Made by a program: the position numbers and the translations under genes
From: Salinisphaera orenii subsp. orenii MK-B5
Lineage (GTDB): Bacteria > Pseudomonadota > Gammaproteobacteria > Nevskiales > Salinisphaeraceae
Direction: 5' to 3'
DNA length: 64,000 nt
Assembly: GCF_003788635.1 (NCBI RefSeq)
Contig: NZ_AYKH01000044.1
Location: 62,001 to 126,000, forward strand
In this document: positions 24,314-31,623 of the stretch, piece by piece
Layout: the number at the start of each line of letters is the position of its first letter
Numbering within the stretch: the stretch's first letter is position 1
Notes under the pieces: generated by a model
The model's database searches: none
The model's input: only the letters and a program-made list of their open reading frames with translations
What the model was told of the DNA's origin: nothing

Positions 24314-24547
24314 ATGAAGGCGAGCTCCATCGCACTGGCGCTGACCGTGTTCGCGACTGCCCTTCTGGCCGGCTGTGGCCAGAAGGGTCCGCTCTATCTG
24401 CCCGGCGAGGCGCCGGAATCCCAGACCGACGGCGCCTTCGGCCTAGACGCCGAAGACGAGTCGGAAGCCGCGACCGGGAACGCCGCCGGCCGCTCCGGCG
24501 ACGCGTCGTCGAACGACGGCGTGTCAATGCCCGACGACGCCTCCTAG
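24314..24547 (+). CDS. lptM: LptM-like small lipoprotein
   Basis: This 77-residue lipoprotein has a lipobox at residues 18-21 (LAGC) and the diagnostic continuation GQKGPLYLPGEAP of LptM/YifL. In E. coli LptM stabilises the LptD-LptE translocon that inserts LPS into the outer membrane. The remaining 45 residues are acidic, Ser/Gly/Asp-rich and probably disordered. It is two bases upstream of lysA, the usual position of this gene beside lysA or dapF. Confidence 0.88.
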   Translation: MKASSIALALTVFATALLAGCGQKGPLYLPGEAPESQTDGAFGLDAEDESEAATGNAAGRSGDASSNDGVSMPDDAS

Positions 24548-24549
24548 CC

Positions 24550-25812
24550 ATGGATCATTTCGTCTACCGCGGCGGCGTGCTGCACGCCGAGGACGTGCCG
24601 CTGCCCGATATCGCGGCGCGCTTCGGCACGCCGTGCTATGTCTACAGCGCAGCCACGATCACGCGCCATTACCGGGTCTTCGAGGCGGCGCTGGCCGACG
24701 TCGACCACGAGATCTGCTTCGCGGTGAAGGCCAACGGCAATCTCGGCGTGCTCGGCCTGCTGGCGGATCTGGGCAGCGGCTTCGATATCGTCTCGGTGGG
24801 CGAGCTCGAACGCGTGATTACCGCCGGCGGCGATCCGGCGCGGGTGGTGTTTTCCGGCGTGGGCAAGCGCGTCGACGAGATCGAGCGCGCGCTCGAGATC
24901 GGCATCGCCTGCTTCAACGTCGAGTCGGAGGCCGAGCTGGTGCGCATCGACGCGGTCGCGCAGCGCCTGGGGGTGCGCGCGCCGATCTCGCTGCGCGTAA
25001 ATCCGGACGTCGACGCGGGCACGCACCCCTACATCGCCACCGGGCTCAAGGAGAACAAGTTCGGGGTGGACATCGGCCGGGCGGAGACCCTGTATGCGCG
25101 GGCCGCCGACATGCCCGGGCTGGCCGTCCGCGGGGTCGACTGCCACATCGGCTCTCAGCTGACGCGGCTGGCGCCGTTTCGCGACGCCATCGATCGTGTG
25201 CTGGCGCTCATCGACCGGCTCGCCGCGCGCGGCATCACCGTCGACCACCTCGATGTCGGCGGCGGGCTCGGCATCCGCTATCGCGACGAGACCCCGCCCT
25301 CGCCGGCCGAGTACGCGGCCGCGCTGAGCGAGCGGGTGGCCGGACGCGATCTCAAGCTGGTCTGCGAGCCCGGACGGGTGCTGGTCGGCAATGCGGGCAT
25401 CCTGCTCACGCGGGTCGAGCTGCTCAAGCCGGGCGCCGAGCCCGAGGATCGGCATTTCGCGATCGTGGACGCGGCCATGAATGACCTGCTGCGTCCCGCG
25501 CTCTACGACGGCTGGCACGCGATCGTGCCGGTCGCCGAAGCCGGCGCGGTCGCCCCGCGCCCCTGGGAGATCGTCGGCCCCATCTGCGAGACGGGCGATT
25601 TTCTCGGCCACGATCGCGAACTCGCGCTGGCCGAGGGCGATCTGCTGGCCGTGCGCAGTGCCGGCGCCTACGGCTTTGCCATGGCGTCCACCTATAACGC
25701 CCGCCCGCGACCGCCGGAAGTGCTGGTCGACGGCGCGGCGGCGCACGAGGTGCGCGCCCGCGAGACCGTGGCCGATCTGATGCGCGGCGAGCGGCGACTG
25801 CCGATCGCCTGA
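24550..25812 (+). CDS. lysA: Diaminopimelate decarboxylase
   Basis: LysA is the PLP enzyme that converts meso-diaminopimelate to L-lysine, the last step of lysine synthesis. The 420-residue protein has the PLP lysine K60 in CFAVKANGN, the glycine-rich phosphate-binding GGGLGIRY, EPGRVLVGNAG, and the substrate-binding Cys in GPICETGDFLG. Length and motifs are complete. It directly follows lptM; dapF, often next, is absent here and polA follows after 357 bp. Confidence 0.97.
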   Translation: MDHFVYRGGVLHAEDVPLPDIAARFGTPCYVYSAATITRHYRVFEAALADVDHEICFAVKANGNLGVLGLLADLGSGFDIVSVGELERVITAGGDPARVVFSGVGKRVDEIERALEIGIACFNVESEAELVRIDAVAQRLGVRAPISLRVNPDVDAGTHPYIATGLKENKFGVDIGRAETLYARAADMPGLAVRGVDCHIGSQLTRLAPFRDAIDRVLALIDRLAARGITVDHLDVGGGLGIRYRDETPPSPAEYAAALSERVAGRDLKLVCEPGRVLVGNAGILLTRVELLKPGAEPEDRHFAIVDAAMNDLLRPALYDGWHAIVPVAEAGAVAPRPWEIVGPICETGDFLGHDRELALAEGDLLAVRSAGAYGFAMASTYNARPRPPEVLVDGAAAHEVRARETVADLMRGERRLPIA

Positions 25813-26169
25813 GACCGCTGCGGCCGCGCGAATGCTCTGCCGGGCGGGCCGACGCGTCAGGTGACGGCTAGCCGAAGAGCGCGCACGCGTATCGCGGAAT
25901 CGCCGCGGCCGGCGGCGATGCCCGGTCCGAGCGAGGCCGCAGAGGTGCCGGTGCTGCTGGTCCTGACGACGGGAACAGCGGGCCTCCCCGGTGATTCGGG
26001 TGTCCGGCCGAGCGCCCGCGGCGAGTGGCAAGCATCGGACGACGACGACCGCATTGCGCTGTTCCGGCGTCCGGGCCGAGAACGACCGGCGACGACCGCG
26101 TTAAGCTGGTGCCTCCATGTTTCCCCGCCGGCCGGTTCGCCTGTCGGCGCATCGACCTTCGTGACTGCC
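25813..26169. other. Gene-free interval between lysA and polA
   Basis: This 357-bp stretch can be read as an in-frame extension of polA, but the polA homology begins only at 26170. No convincing terminator, repeat or additional gene was seen. It presumably holds the polA promoter. Confidence 0.5.
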
Positions 26170-28875
26170 ATGCCCCAAGACACCGCGCCCGCCGGCGGGC
26201 CGCTGATTCTCATCGACGGCTCGTCGTGGCTGTATCGCGCCTATCACGTGCTGCCGCCGCTGACCAACGCCGACGGCGAGCCCACGGGCGCGATCTACGG
26301 CATGACCAACATGCTGCGCAAGTTCCTGCGCGAATACGAATCGGACCGCATCGTGGTGGTCTTCGATCCCCGCGGGCCCACGTTCCGCAACGAGCTGTTC
26401 GCCGACTACAAGGCCAACCGCCCGCCGGTGCCCGAGGAGCTCTCGGCGCAGTTCGCCGGCATCCGCGAGGTCGTGGTCGCCCTCGGTCTGCCCCTGTTGC
26501 AGATCGACGGCGTCGAGGCCGACGACGTCATCGGCACGCTCGCCGCACGCGATACCGGCGAGGTGCTGATCGTGACCGGCGACAAGGACATGGCCCAGCT
26601 CGTCGACGAGCGCGTGCACCTGCTCGACACGATGCAGGACAAGCGCACCGACGTCGCCCGCGTGCACGAGAAGTTCGGCGTGGGCCCGGCGCTGATCACC
26701 GACTATCTCGCCCTCGTCGGCGACAGTTCCGACAATATTCCCGGCGTGCCCAAGGTCGGGCCCAAGACCGCGGCCAAGTGGCTGGATCAGTACGGTTCGC
26801 TGGAAGGCGTGATCGCGCACGCGGACGCCATCGGCGGCAAGGTCGCCGACAATCTGCGCGCCGCCCTGGACGATCTGCCGCTGTACAAGGATCTGGCCAC
26901 GATCCGCTGCGATCTGGAGCTCGGCGCGGCCGGGGAAGCGCTCACCCGCGGCGCGGCCGATCGCGAACGGCTCGCCGAGCTCTATCGCGGTTATGCGTTC
27001 CACAAGTTCCTCGAGGACATGGAGGCCGCGCCGGCGAGCCCGGCCGATACCTCCGAGGCGCCGGCCGAAACCCGTTATCACACCGTGCTCGACGCCGACG
27101 CGCTCGAGGCGATGATGGCCAGGCTGGAGGCCGCCGACCTGATCTGTGTGGACACCGAGACCGATTCGCTCTCGGCGATGGCCTCGAATCTCGTCGGCCT
27201 GTCCTTCGCCGTCGAGCCGGGCGAGGCCTGGTATGTGCCGGTGGCCCACGACTACATGGGCGCACCGGAACAGCTCGATCGCCAGACCGTCATCGACCGG
27301 GTGCGCGGCGTGCTGGAGGACCCTGCCGTTTCCAAGCTCGGCCAGCACATCAAGTACGACGTCAACGTCCTGCGCCGCCACGGCATCGACATGGCCGGGC
27401 TGGATCACGACACGATGCTGGAGTCCTATGTGCTCAACAGCACGGCCACGCGTCACGACATGGACTCGCTGGCCCAGCGCTACCTCCAGCGCGGCACCAC
27501 CAAGTTCGAGGACGTCGCCGGCAAGGGCGCCAAGCAGATCACCTTCAACCAGGTGGCGCTGGACGTCGCCACGCCCTACGCCGCGGAGGACGCCGACATC
27601 ACGCTGCAGCTGCACCATCGGCTGCACGGCGAGCTGGCGGGCATCCCTCGGCTGGCTGCGCTCTATGAAGAGATCGAGATGCCGCTCATGCCGGTTCTGG
27701 CGCGGATCGAGGCCAACGGCGTGCTCGTCGACCGCGATCTGCTGGGCCGGGTCAGCCGGGAAATGGCCGAGCGAATGCAGGCGGTCCAGACGGCCGCCTT
27801 CGAGGCCGCGGGCGGCGAGTTCAATCTGGGCTCGCCGGCCCAGCTCAAGGAGATCCTGTTCGACCGGCTCGAACTGCCGGTGATCCGCAAGACGCCCAAG
27901 GGCGCGCCGTCGACCGCCGAGGACGTGCTGCGCGAGCTCGCCGACCGGCACACGCTGCCGGCGATGATCGTCGACTGGCGCGAGCTGTCCAAGCTGCGCT
28001 CGACCTACGCCGACAAGCTGCCGACCCAGATCAATCCGGACACCGGGCGCATCCACACCTCCTATCACCAGGCGGTGGCCGCCACCGGCCGGCTGTCGTC
28101 GTCCGATCCCAACCTGCAGAACATCCCCATCCGCACCGAGGCCGGCCGGCGCATCCGCGAGGCGTTCATCGCGCCCCCGGGCCACAAGATCCTGGCCGTG
28201 GATTATTCCCAGATCGAGCTGCGGATCATGGCGCATCTGTCGGGCGATCCCGGCCTGCTGGCCGCCTTCAACGAGGAGCGCGACATCCACGCCGCGACCG
28301 CCGCCGAGGTCTTCGATACGTCGCCGGCCGAGGTGAGCGCCGACCAGCGGCGCGCCGCCAAGGCGATCAACTTCGGGCTGATGTACGGCATGTCGGCCTA
28401 CGGTCTCGCCAAGCAGCTCGAGACCTCGCGCGAGAACGCGGGCGCCTACATCGAGCGCTTTTTCGAGCGCTTCGCCGGCGTGCGTCGTTACATGGACGCG
28501 ACGCGCGAACGCGCGCGGGCCGACGGCTACGTCGAAACGCTCTACGGTCGCCGGCTGTACCTGCCGGAGATCAACTCACGCAACGGCGCGCGCCGTCAGG
28601 GGGCGGAGCGTGCGGCGATCAACGCGCCGCTGCAGGGCACGGCGGCGGATCTGATCAAGAAGGCGATGATCGACGTCGACGCGTGGTTGCGAAGCTCTGG
28701 TGAACCGGCGCGCATGATCATGCAGGTCCACGACGAGCTGGTCTTCGAGGTGCCGGACGCCGAGGCCGAACGGCTGGCCGACGAGATCGCGGCCCGCATG
28801 CGCGGCGTGGCCGCGCTGGATGTGCCGCTGCTGGCGGAGGCCGGTATCGCCGACAACTGGCAGAAAGCCCACTGA
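26170..28875 (+). CDS. polA: DNA polymerase I
   Basis: Pol I removes RNA primers and fills repair gaps. The frame is open from 25861, but the start is placed at the ATG at 26170 (MPQDTAPAGGPLILIDGSSWLYRAYH), giving 901 residues against 928 in E. coli. Residues 1-290 are the 5'-3' exonuclease (DGVEADDVIGTLA, GDKDMAQLV). The 3'-5' exonuclease keeps its acidic pair in VDTETDSLS, so proofreading is probably active. The polymerase domain shows motif A (VDYSQIELRIMAHLSG), motif B (RRAAKAINFGLMYGMSAYG) and motif C (QVHDELVFE). Downstream lies the sRNA locus. Confidence 0.97.
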   Translation: MPQDTAPAGGPLILIDGSSWLYRAYHVLPPLTNADGEPTGAIYGMTNMLRKFLREYESDRIVVVFDPRGPTFRNELFADYKANRPPVPEELSAQFAGIREVVVALGLPLLQIDGVEADDVIGTLAARDTGEVLIVTGDKDMAQLVDERVHLLDTMQDKRTDVARVHEKFGVGPALITDYLALVGDSSDNIPGVPKVGPKTAAKWLDQYGSLEGVIAHADAIGGKVADNLRAALDDLPLYKDLATIRCDLELGAAGEALTRGAADRERLAELYRGYAFHKFLEDMEAAPASPADTSEAPAETRYHTVLDADALEAMMARLEAADLICVDTETDSLSAMASNLVGLSFAVEPGEAWYVPVAHDYMGAPEQLDRQTVIDRVRGVLEDPAVSKLGQHIKYDVNVLRRHGIDMAGLDHDTMLESYVLNSTATRHDMDSLAQRYLQRGTTKFEDVAGKGAKQITFNQVALDVATPYAAEDADITLQLHHRLHGELAGIPRLAALYEEIEMPLMPVLARIEANGVLVDRDLLGRVSREMAERMQAVQTAAFEAAGGEFNLGSPAQLKEILFDRLELPVIRKTPKGAPSTAEDVLRELADRHTLPAMIVDWRELSKLRSTYADKLPTQINPDTGRIHTSYHQAVAATGRLSSSDPNLQNIPIRTEAGRRIREAFIAPPGHKILAVDYSQIELRIMAHLSGDPGLLAAFNEERDIHAATAAEVFDTSPAEVSADQRRAAKAINFGLMYGMSAYGLAKQLETSRENAGAYIERFFERFAGVRRYMDATRERARADGYVETLYGRRLYLPEINSRNGARRQGAERAAINAPLQGTAADLIKKAMIDVDAWLRSSGEPARMIMQVHDELVFEVPDAEAERLADEIAARMRGVAALDVPLLAEAGIADNWQKAH

Positions 28876-28935
28876 GTCGTCGAAATAGCAGCCAGGTGAC
28901 TGTTCTCGCTGGAATAAAAAATTTCGAAAATTTTC

Positions 28936-28963
28936 GGAACTCGGTGCATCCGTGCCGGTCTGA
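28936..28963 (+). promoter_or_regulatory. Sigma-E/AlgU-type promoter of sRNA unit 1
   Basis: GGAACT (28936-28941), 17 bp, then TCTGA (28959-28963) fits the ECF sigma-E/AlgU consensus GAACTT-N16/17-TCTGA. An A/T-rich patch lies just upstream. The predicted RNA begins about 7 nt further at the G of stem I. Confidence 0.72.
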
Positions 28964-28969
28964 TATTTC

Positions 28970-29082
28970 GTAAGCGCGATGCTTGCCCGCTTTTCTCCCT
29001 GAGCGGTAACCCAATCCGGTTCTCCCCCAAGACCGGAGTGCTTGCCCCGACGGTATTCCCCCTGCCGTCGGGGTTTCTTTTT
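28970..29082 (+). ncRNA. Predicted sRNA unit 1 of the polA-engB tandem array
   Basis: This is a predicted small RNA of about 113 nt with no plausible reading frame. Stem I pairs GTAAGC (28970-28975) with GCTTGC (28981-28986). Stem II pairs CCGCT (28987-28991) with AGCGG (29002-29006) around the loop TTTCTCCCTG. Stem III pairs TCCGGT (29015-29020) with ACCGGA (29032-29037) around a C5 loop. The terminator stem CCCCGACGG/CCGTCGGGG (29045-29073) is followed by a T-rich tail. Units 2 and 3 repeat the same plan. The interval polA-engB is where Spot 42 or ErsA lies in related bacteria; sequence similarity to these was not established. Confidence 0.75.
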
Positions 29083-29119
29083 GCGCGTCGTCCCGGTCCG
29101 AAATTTTCACGGGCCCGCG

Positions 29120-29147
29120 GGAACTCGGCCGCAGCGGCCCTGTCTGA
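29120..29147 (+). promoter_or_regulatory. Sigma-E/AlgU-type promoter of sRNA unit 2
   Basis: GGAACT (29120-29125), exactly 17 bp, then TCTGA (29143-29147). The spacing is the same as in units 1 and 3, although the spacer sequence differs, which argues that the hexamers themselves are selected. Confidence 0.72.
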
Positions 29148-29153
29148 ATCCAT

Positions 29154-29267
29154 GCAGGCGCAATGCCTGCCCGCTTTTCTCCCTGAGCGGTAACCCCCAA
29201 TCCGGTTCTTCCCCCGGAACCGGATCATTGGCCCCGACGGTTTCCCCCATCGTCGGGGCTTTTTTTT
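29154..29267 (+). ncRNA. Predicted sRNA unit 2 of the polA-engB tandem array
   Basis: This is a paralogue of unit 1, about 114 nt. Stem I is GCAGGC/GCCTGC, where unit 3 has GCAAGC/GCTTGC, so a pair has changed A-T to G-C with pairing kept. The CCGCT-loop-AGCGG stem II and its loop TTTCTCCCTG are identical. Stem III is extended to CCGGTTC/GAACCGG around a C-rich loop. The terminator CCCCGACG/CGTCGGGG carries the longest T-run of the three (eight T). No open frame with a ribosome site overlaps it. Confidence 0.75.
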
Positions 29268-29337
29268 CGCGCCACGCGATGGCCTGGCGTGCCCGGTCCG
29301 ACGCTCTGCCCGGCCGCAAAAAATTTGACGTCCGGCC

Positions 29338-29365
29338 GGAACTCTTCGCGACGGTCCCGGTCTCA
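29338..29365 (+). promoter_or_regulatory. Sigma-E/AlgU-type promoter of sRNA unit 3
   Basis: GGAACT (29338-29343), 17 bp, then TCTCA (29361-29365). The -10 differs from units 1 and 2 at one base, so this copy may be weaker. An A6T3 stretch lies just upstream. Confidence 0.65.
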
Positions 29366-29371
29366 TGTCAT

Positions 29372-29481
29372 GCAAGCGCAATGCTTGCCCGCTTTTCTCC
29401 CTGAGCGGTAACCCCGAATCCGGTCTCCCCAGACCGGATGGATCGCCCCGACGGTATTCCCCCTGCCGTCGGGGCTTTTTT
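29372..29481 (+). ncRNA. Predicted sRNA unit 3 of the polA-engB tandem array
   Basis: This third paralogue is about 110 nt. It begins 7 nt after its -10 element at stem I (GCAAGC/GCTTGC), followed by the invariant stem II with loop TTTCTCCCTG. Stem III is CCGGTCT/AGACCGG, which covaries with CCGGTTC/GAACCGG of unit 2. It ends with a CCCCGACGG/CCGTCGGGG terminator and six T residues. The three units recur at 184 and 218 bp, so the array is a tandem duplication that has diverged mainly in its promoter spacers. Confidence 0.75.
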
Positions 29482-29523
29482 ATCCCTGAGCAATCAGCGA
29501 TCTGGGCTAGTTATGACACAGAA

Positions 29524-29555
29524 AAACCGGCGCGTCGACTCGACGGCGCCGGTTT
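29524..29555 (-). terminator. Terminator of the 67-residue Fur-box gene
   Basis: AAACCGGCGC (29524-29533) pairs with GCGCCGGTTT (29546-29555). Read on the minus strand the stem is followed by a T-run. It lies 36 bp after the stop of the minus-strand gene at 29591 and also closes the sRNA array from the other side. Confidence 0.75.
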
Positions 29556-29590
29556 CCCGACCAATGGCCGTCAGCAGTCGATGAGCGCGC

Positions 29591-29794
29591 TCATTTCGGC
29601 GGAGAAACGCCGGTCGAATCAACGAGTTGGTCGCGCAGGCTCAGCAACATGAGCTCGTGGAACAGCGATTTGATCGCCTGGGAGCGGTGTTCGCGGGCGT
29701 CCCAGGCCATGCGCAGGGTGCCCGACTCGGCGTCGAGGATCTCGAGCCGCGGCGAGCCTTCACGATCAAGCCATGCCTTGATGTCGTACGCCAT
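29591..29794 (-). CDS. Small protein of unknown function behind a Fur-like box
   Basis: This 67-residue protein starts MAYDIKAWLDREGSPRLEIL. The frame is open 18 codons further upstream, but only the ATG at 29794 has a purine-rich stretch (AGAGGG) before it. It has no signal peptide or membrane segment; the C-terminal half (HELMLLSLRDQLVD) is a probable amphipathic helix. I do not recognise the family. A Fur-type box lies 43 bp upstream and a strong terminator follows, so it looks like an independent, iron-regulated gene downstream of engB. Confidence 0.7.
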   Translation of the reverse strand: MAYDIKAWLDREGSPRLEILDAESGTLRMAWDAREHRSQAIKSLFHELMLLSLRDQLVDSTGVSPPK

Positions 29795-29836
29795 TGTGAT
29801 CGCCCTCTGGTGGATGGCGATTCGAGAATACATAGG

Positions 29837-29849
29837 AATGATTCTCATT
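29837..29849 (-). promoter_or_regulatory. Fur-box-like operator
   Basis: AATGATTCTCATT, read on the other strand AATGAGAATCATT, matches the core of the known Fur consensus GATAATGATAATCATTATC at 11 of 13 positions. It touches the engB stop codon and precedes the small gene at 29794 at a distance suited to repression by Fe-Fur. This AT-rich motif stands out in the GC-rich surroundings. Confidence 0.55.
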
Positions 29850-30460
29850 TACAAGTCGTCGACATCCGGCGGATAGGCCAGCGCCGCGATCGTCTCGCGC
29901 GCCTCGTCGATGCCGAAACGCTTGCTGGCCGAGAACAGCTGCGCGCTGGCGCCGTCGACCCTGCGCTCCACGCCGCGCAGTGCCTCGATCTGCTGACTCC
30001 GGGGCAGCTTGTCCGCCTTGGTCAGCACCAGATGAAAGGCCAGCCCATAGGCGCCGCCCCATTCGAGCAGCTGGCGATCGAAATCGGTCAGCGGCCGGCG
30101 CGCGTCCATGATCAGCACCACGCCGGCCAGCGGCTCGCGCTGACCGAGGTAGTGCTCGATGAGCGCCTGCCAGGCGGCCTTGGTCTTCGGCGGCACGCGG
30201 GCATAGCCGTAGCCGGGCAGATCGGCGAAGCACAGGGCTTCGCCCACGAAGAAGTTGATCGCCTGGGTGCGGCCCGGCGTCTTGCTCGTGCGCGCCAGGC
30301 CCGTGCGCCCGCAGATGGCGTTCAGTGCGCTCGACTTGCCGGCATTGGAGCGCCCGGCGAATGCGATCTCGGGGCCCGCAGGCGCCGGAAAAGCGCGGGG
30401 CGTGGGCGCGGAGCACACGAATCGCATGTGATTGAAGTCGTTGATGTGGAGCGCACTCAT
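29849..30460 (-). CDS. engB: Ribosome biogenesis GTP-binding protein EngB (YihA/YsxC)
   Basis: EngB is a small GTPase needed for large ribosomal subunit assembly. The start is placed at the ATG at 30460 (MSALHINDFNHMRFVCSAPT), giving 203 residues; the frame is open upstream without conserved sequence. G1 is GRSNAGKSS at residues 36-44, G2 TPGRTQ, G3 DLPGYGYA, and G4 is LTKADKL. Position between polA and cytochrome c4 is conserved in gammaproteobacteria. It transcribes towards the sRNA array. Confidence 0.95.
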   Translation of the reverse strand: MSALHINDFNHMRFVCSAPTPRAFPAPAGPEIAFAGRSNAGKSSALNAICGRTGLARTSKTPGRTQAINFFVGEALCFADLPGYGYARVPPKTKAAWQALIEHYLGQREPLAGVVLIMDARRPLTDFDRQLLEWGGAYGLAFHLVLTKADKLPRSQQIEALRGVERRVDGASAQLFSASKRFGIDEARETIAALAYPPDVDDL

Positions 30461-30631
30461 GAACACGGCATCCGGTTGTAGCGTGGTGGCGTGGGGCGTC
30501 GCGACCGGTCGGGACTGCGGCCGTGGCACCGGGTGGTATACAATAAATCCGTTTTCCACTGACGGTTGCAATCCGGTGGTCGCCGGCGCGCCGTCATTGT
30601 GCTGCCGATCCGTATCGGGGACGAATAGGAC

Positions 30632-31621
30632 ATGACCAAGCGCTTCTTTGTGTTGTTCGGGCTGATGATGTGTGCTGGCGCCGCCGGTGCCGAGCCGCTG
30701 GTTGACGGCGATGCCGAGGCCGGCCAGGAGAAATCCGCGTCCTGTGCAGCCTGCCACGGCCCGCAGGGCAACATGGAATCGGAGCAGTTTCCAAAGCTCG
30801 CGGGCCAGGGTGCGCCCTACATCTACGAGCAGCTCAAGCTCTTCAAGTCCGGAGAGCGACAGAACGCGGTGATGGCCGGCCAGGTTGCAGGTCTGAGCGA
30901 GCAGGACATGCGGGACATCGCGGCCTATTTCGCCGACCAGCAGACCCGCCCGGGGGCCGCGAACGAGAAGATCGCTCCGGCGGGCGCCAAGCTCTATCAC
31001 GGCGGCGACATCGAAGAGGGCATCCCCGCCTGCGCCGGCTGCCATGGGCCGGCCGCGCTCGGCAATGCGGCCGCGAAGTATCCGCGGCTGTCGGGTCAGA
31101 ATCCGCAGTATATCGCAGCCCAGCTCAAGGCCTACCGCGACGGCGAGCGCAGCGGCTATGCCAAGGCCGAGATCATGAACGCCGTTGCCGAGGAACTCGA
31201 CGACGAGGACATTCAGGCGCTGGCGTCCTATGTGGCCGGCATCGCCCCCGCCCGGGAAGGGTTCACTAACGACATGGGCGCGTTGATGCAGCAGGTCGCC
31301 GGACCCGCCGCGGCCGGTGGTGGCTCGAGTTCGGGGGGCGGGTCATCCGAATCCGGCGAGGCCTCGAGCGATGACGGCGGGTCCGCCGCGTCGAACGACG
31401 GCGGGGCCGACAGCGCGGGCGAGTCGAAGACTTCCGATAGTGAAGGCAGCGACAGCAGTTCCGGTTCGGAACAGGCCGGTGCGAACGGCGACGACGGCGC
31501 CAATGCCAAATCCGCCGACGATAGCGGAAAGGCCGAGGGTGACGAGGCCTCCGCCGACTCGGGCAGCGGCGACGGTCAGGCCGACGACGCGAACGACGGC
31601 GAATCGCAGGACGGTGAATAG
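30632..31621 (+). CDS. Dihaem cytochrome c4 with a long acidic tail
   Basis: This periplasmic or membrane-attached dihaem electron carrier usually feeds terminal oxidases. It has a signal peptide (residues 1-20, ending AGA) and two cytochrome c domains with haem sites CAACH (38-42) and CAGCH (134-138). The two PKLAGQ/PRLSGQ motifs of cytochrome c4 are present, with Met ligands expected after each. Residues 212-329 are an unusual Ser/Gly/Asp/Glu-rich, acidic, low-complexity extension that ordinary c4 lacks (normally about 200 residues). A TACAAT -10 hexamer lies at 30539. dsbA follows after 2 bp. Confidence 0.92.
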   Translation: MTKRFFVLFGLMMCAGAAGAEPLVDGDAEAGQEKSASCAACHGPQGNMESEQFPKLAGQGAPYIYEQLKLFKSGERQNAVMAGQVAGLSEQDMRDIAAYFADQQTRPGAANEKIAPAGAKLYHGGDIEEGIPACAGCHGPAALGNAAAKYPRLSGQNPQYIAAQLKAYRDGERSGYAKAEIMNAVAEELDDEDIQALASYVAGIAPAREGFTNDMGALMQQVAGPAAAGGGSSSGGGSSESGEASSDDGGSAASNDGGADSAGESKTSDSEGSDSSSGSEQAGANGDDGANAKSADDSGKAEGDEASADSGSGDGQADDANDGESQDGE

Positions 31622-31623
31622 TC

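Noticed and set aside
25861-26169. N-terminal extension of polA by 103 codons
   Set aside because: No similarity to polymerase I, unlikely composition, and a good family-like start exists at 26170.
28970-29082. Direct Spot 42 homologue
   Set aside because: The position is the same, but I could not see sequence similarity beyond a terminator rich in G and C. Only positional equivalence is claimed.
28936-29481. CRISPR-like array
   Set aside because: The period is about 200 bp, there are only three units, and each carries a promoter and terminator. This fits sRNA genes, not CRISPR spacers.
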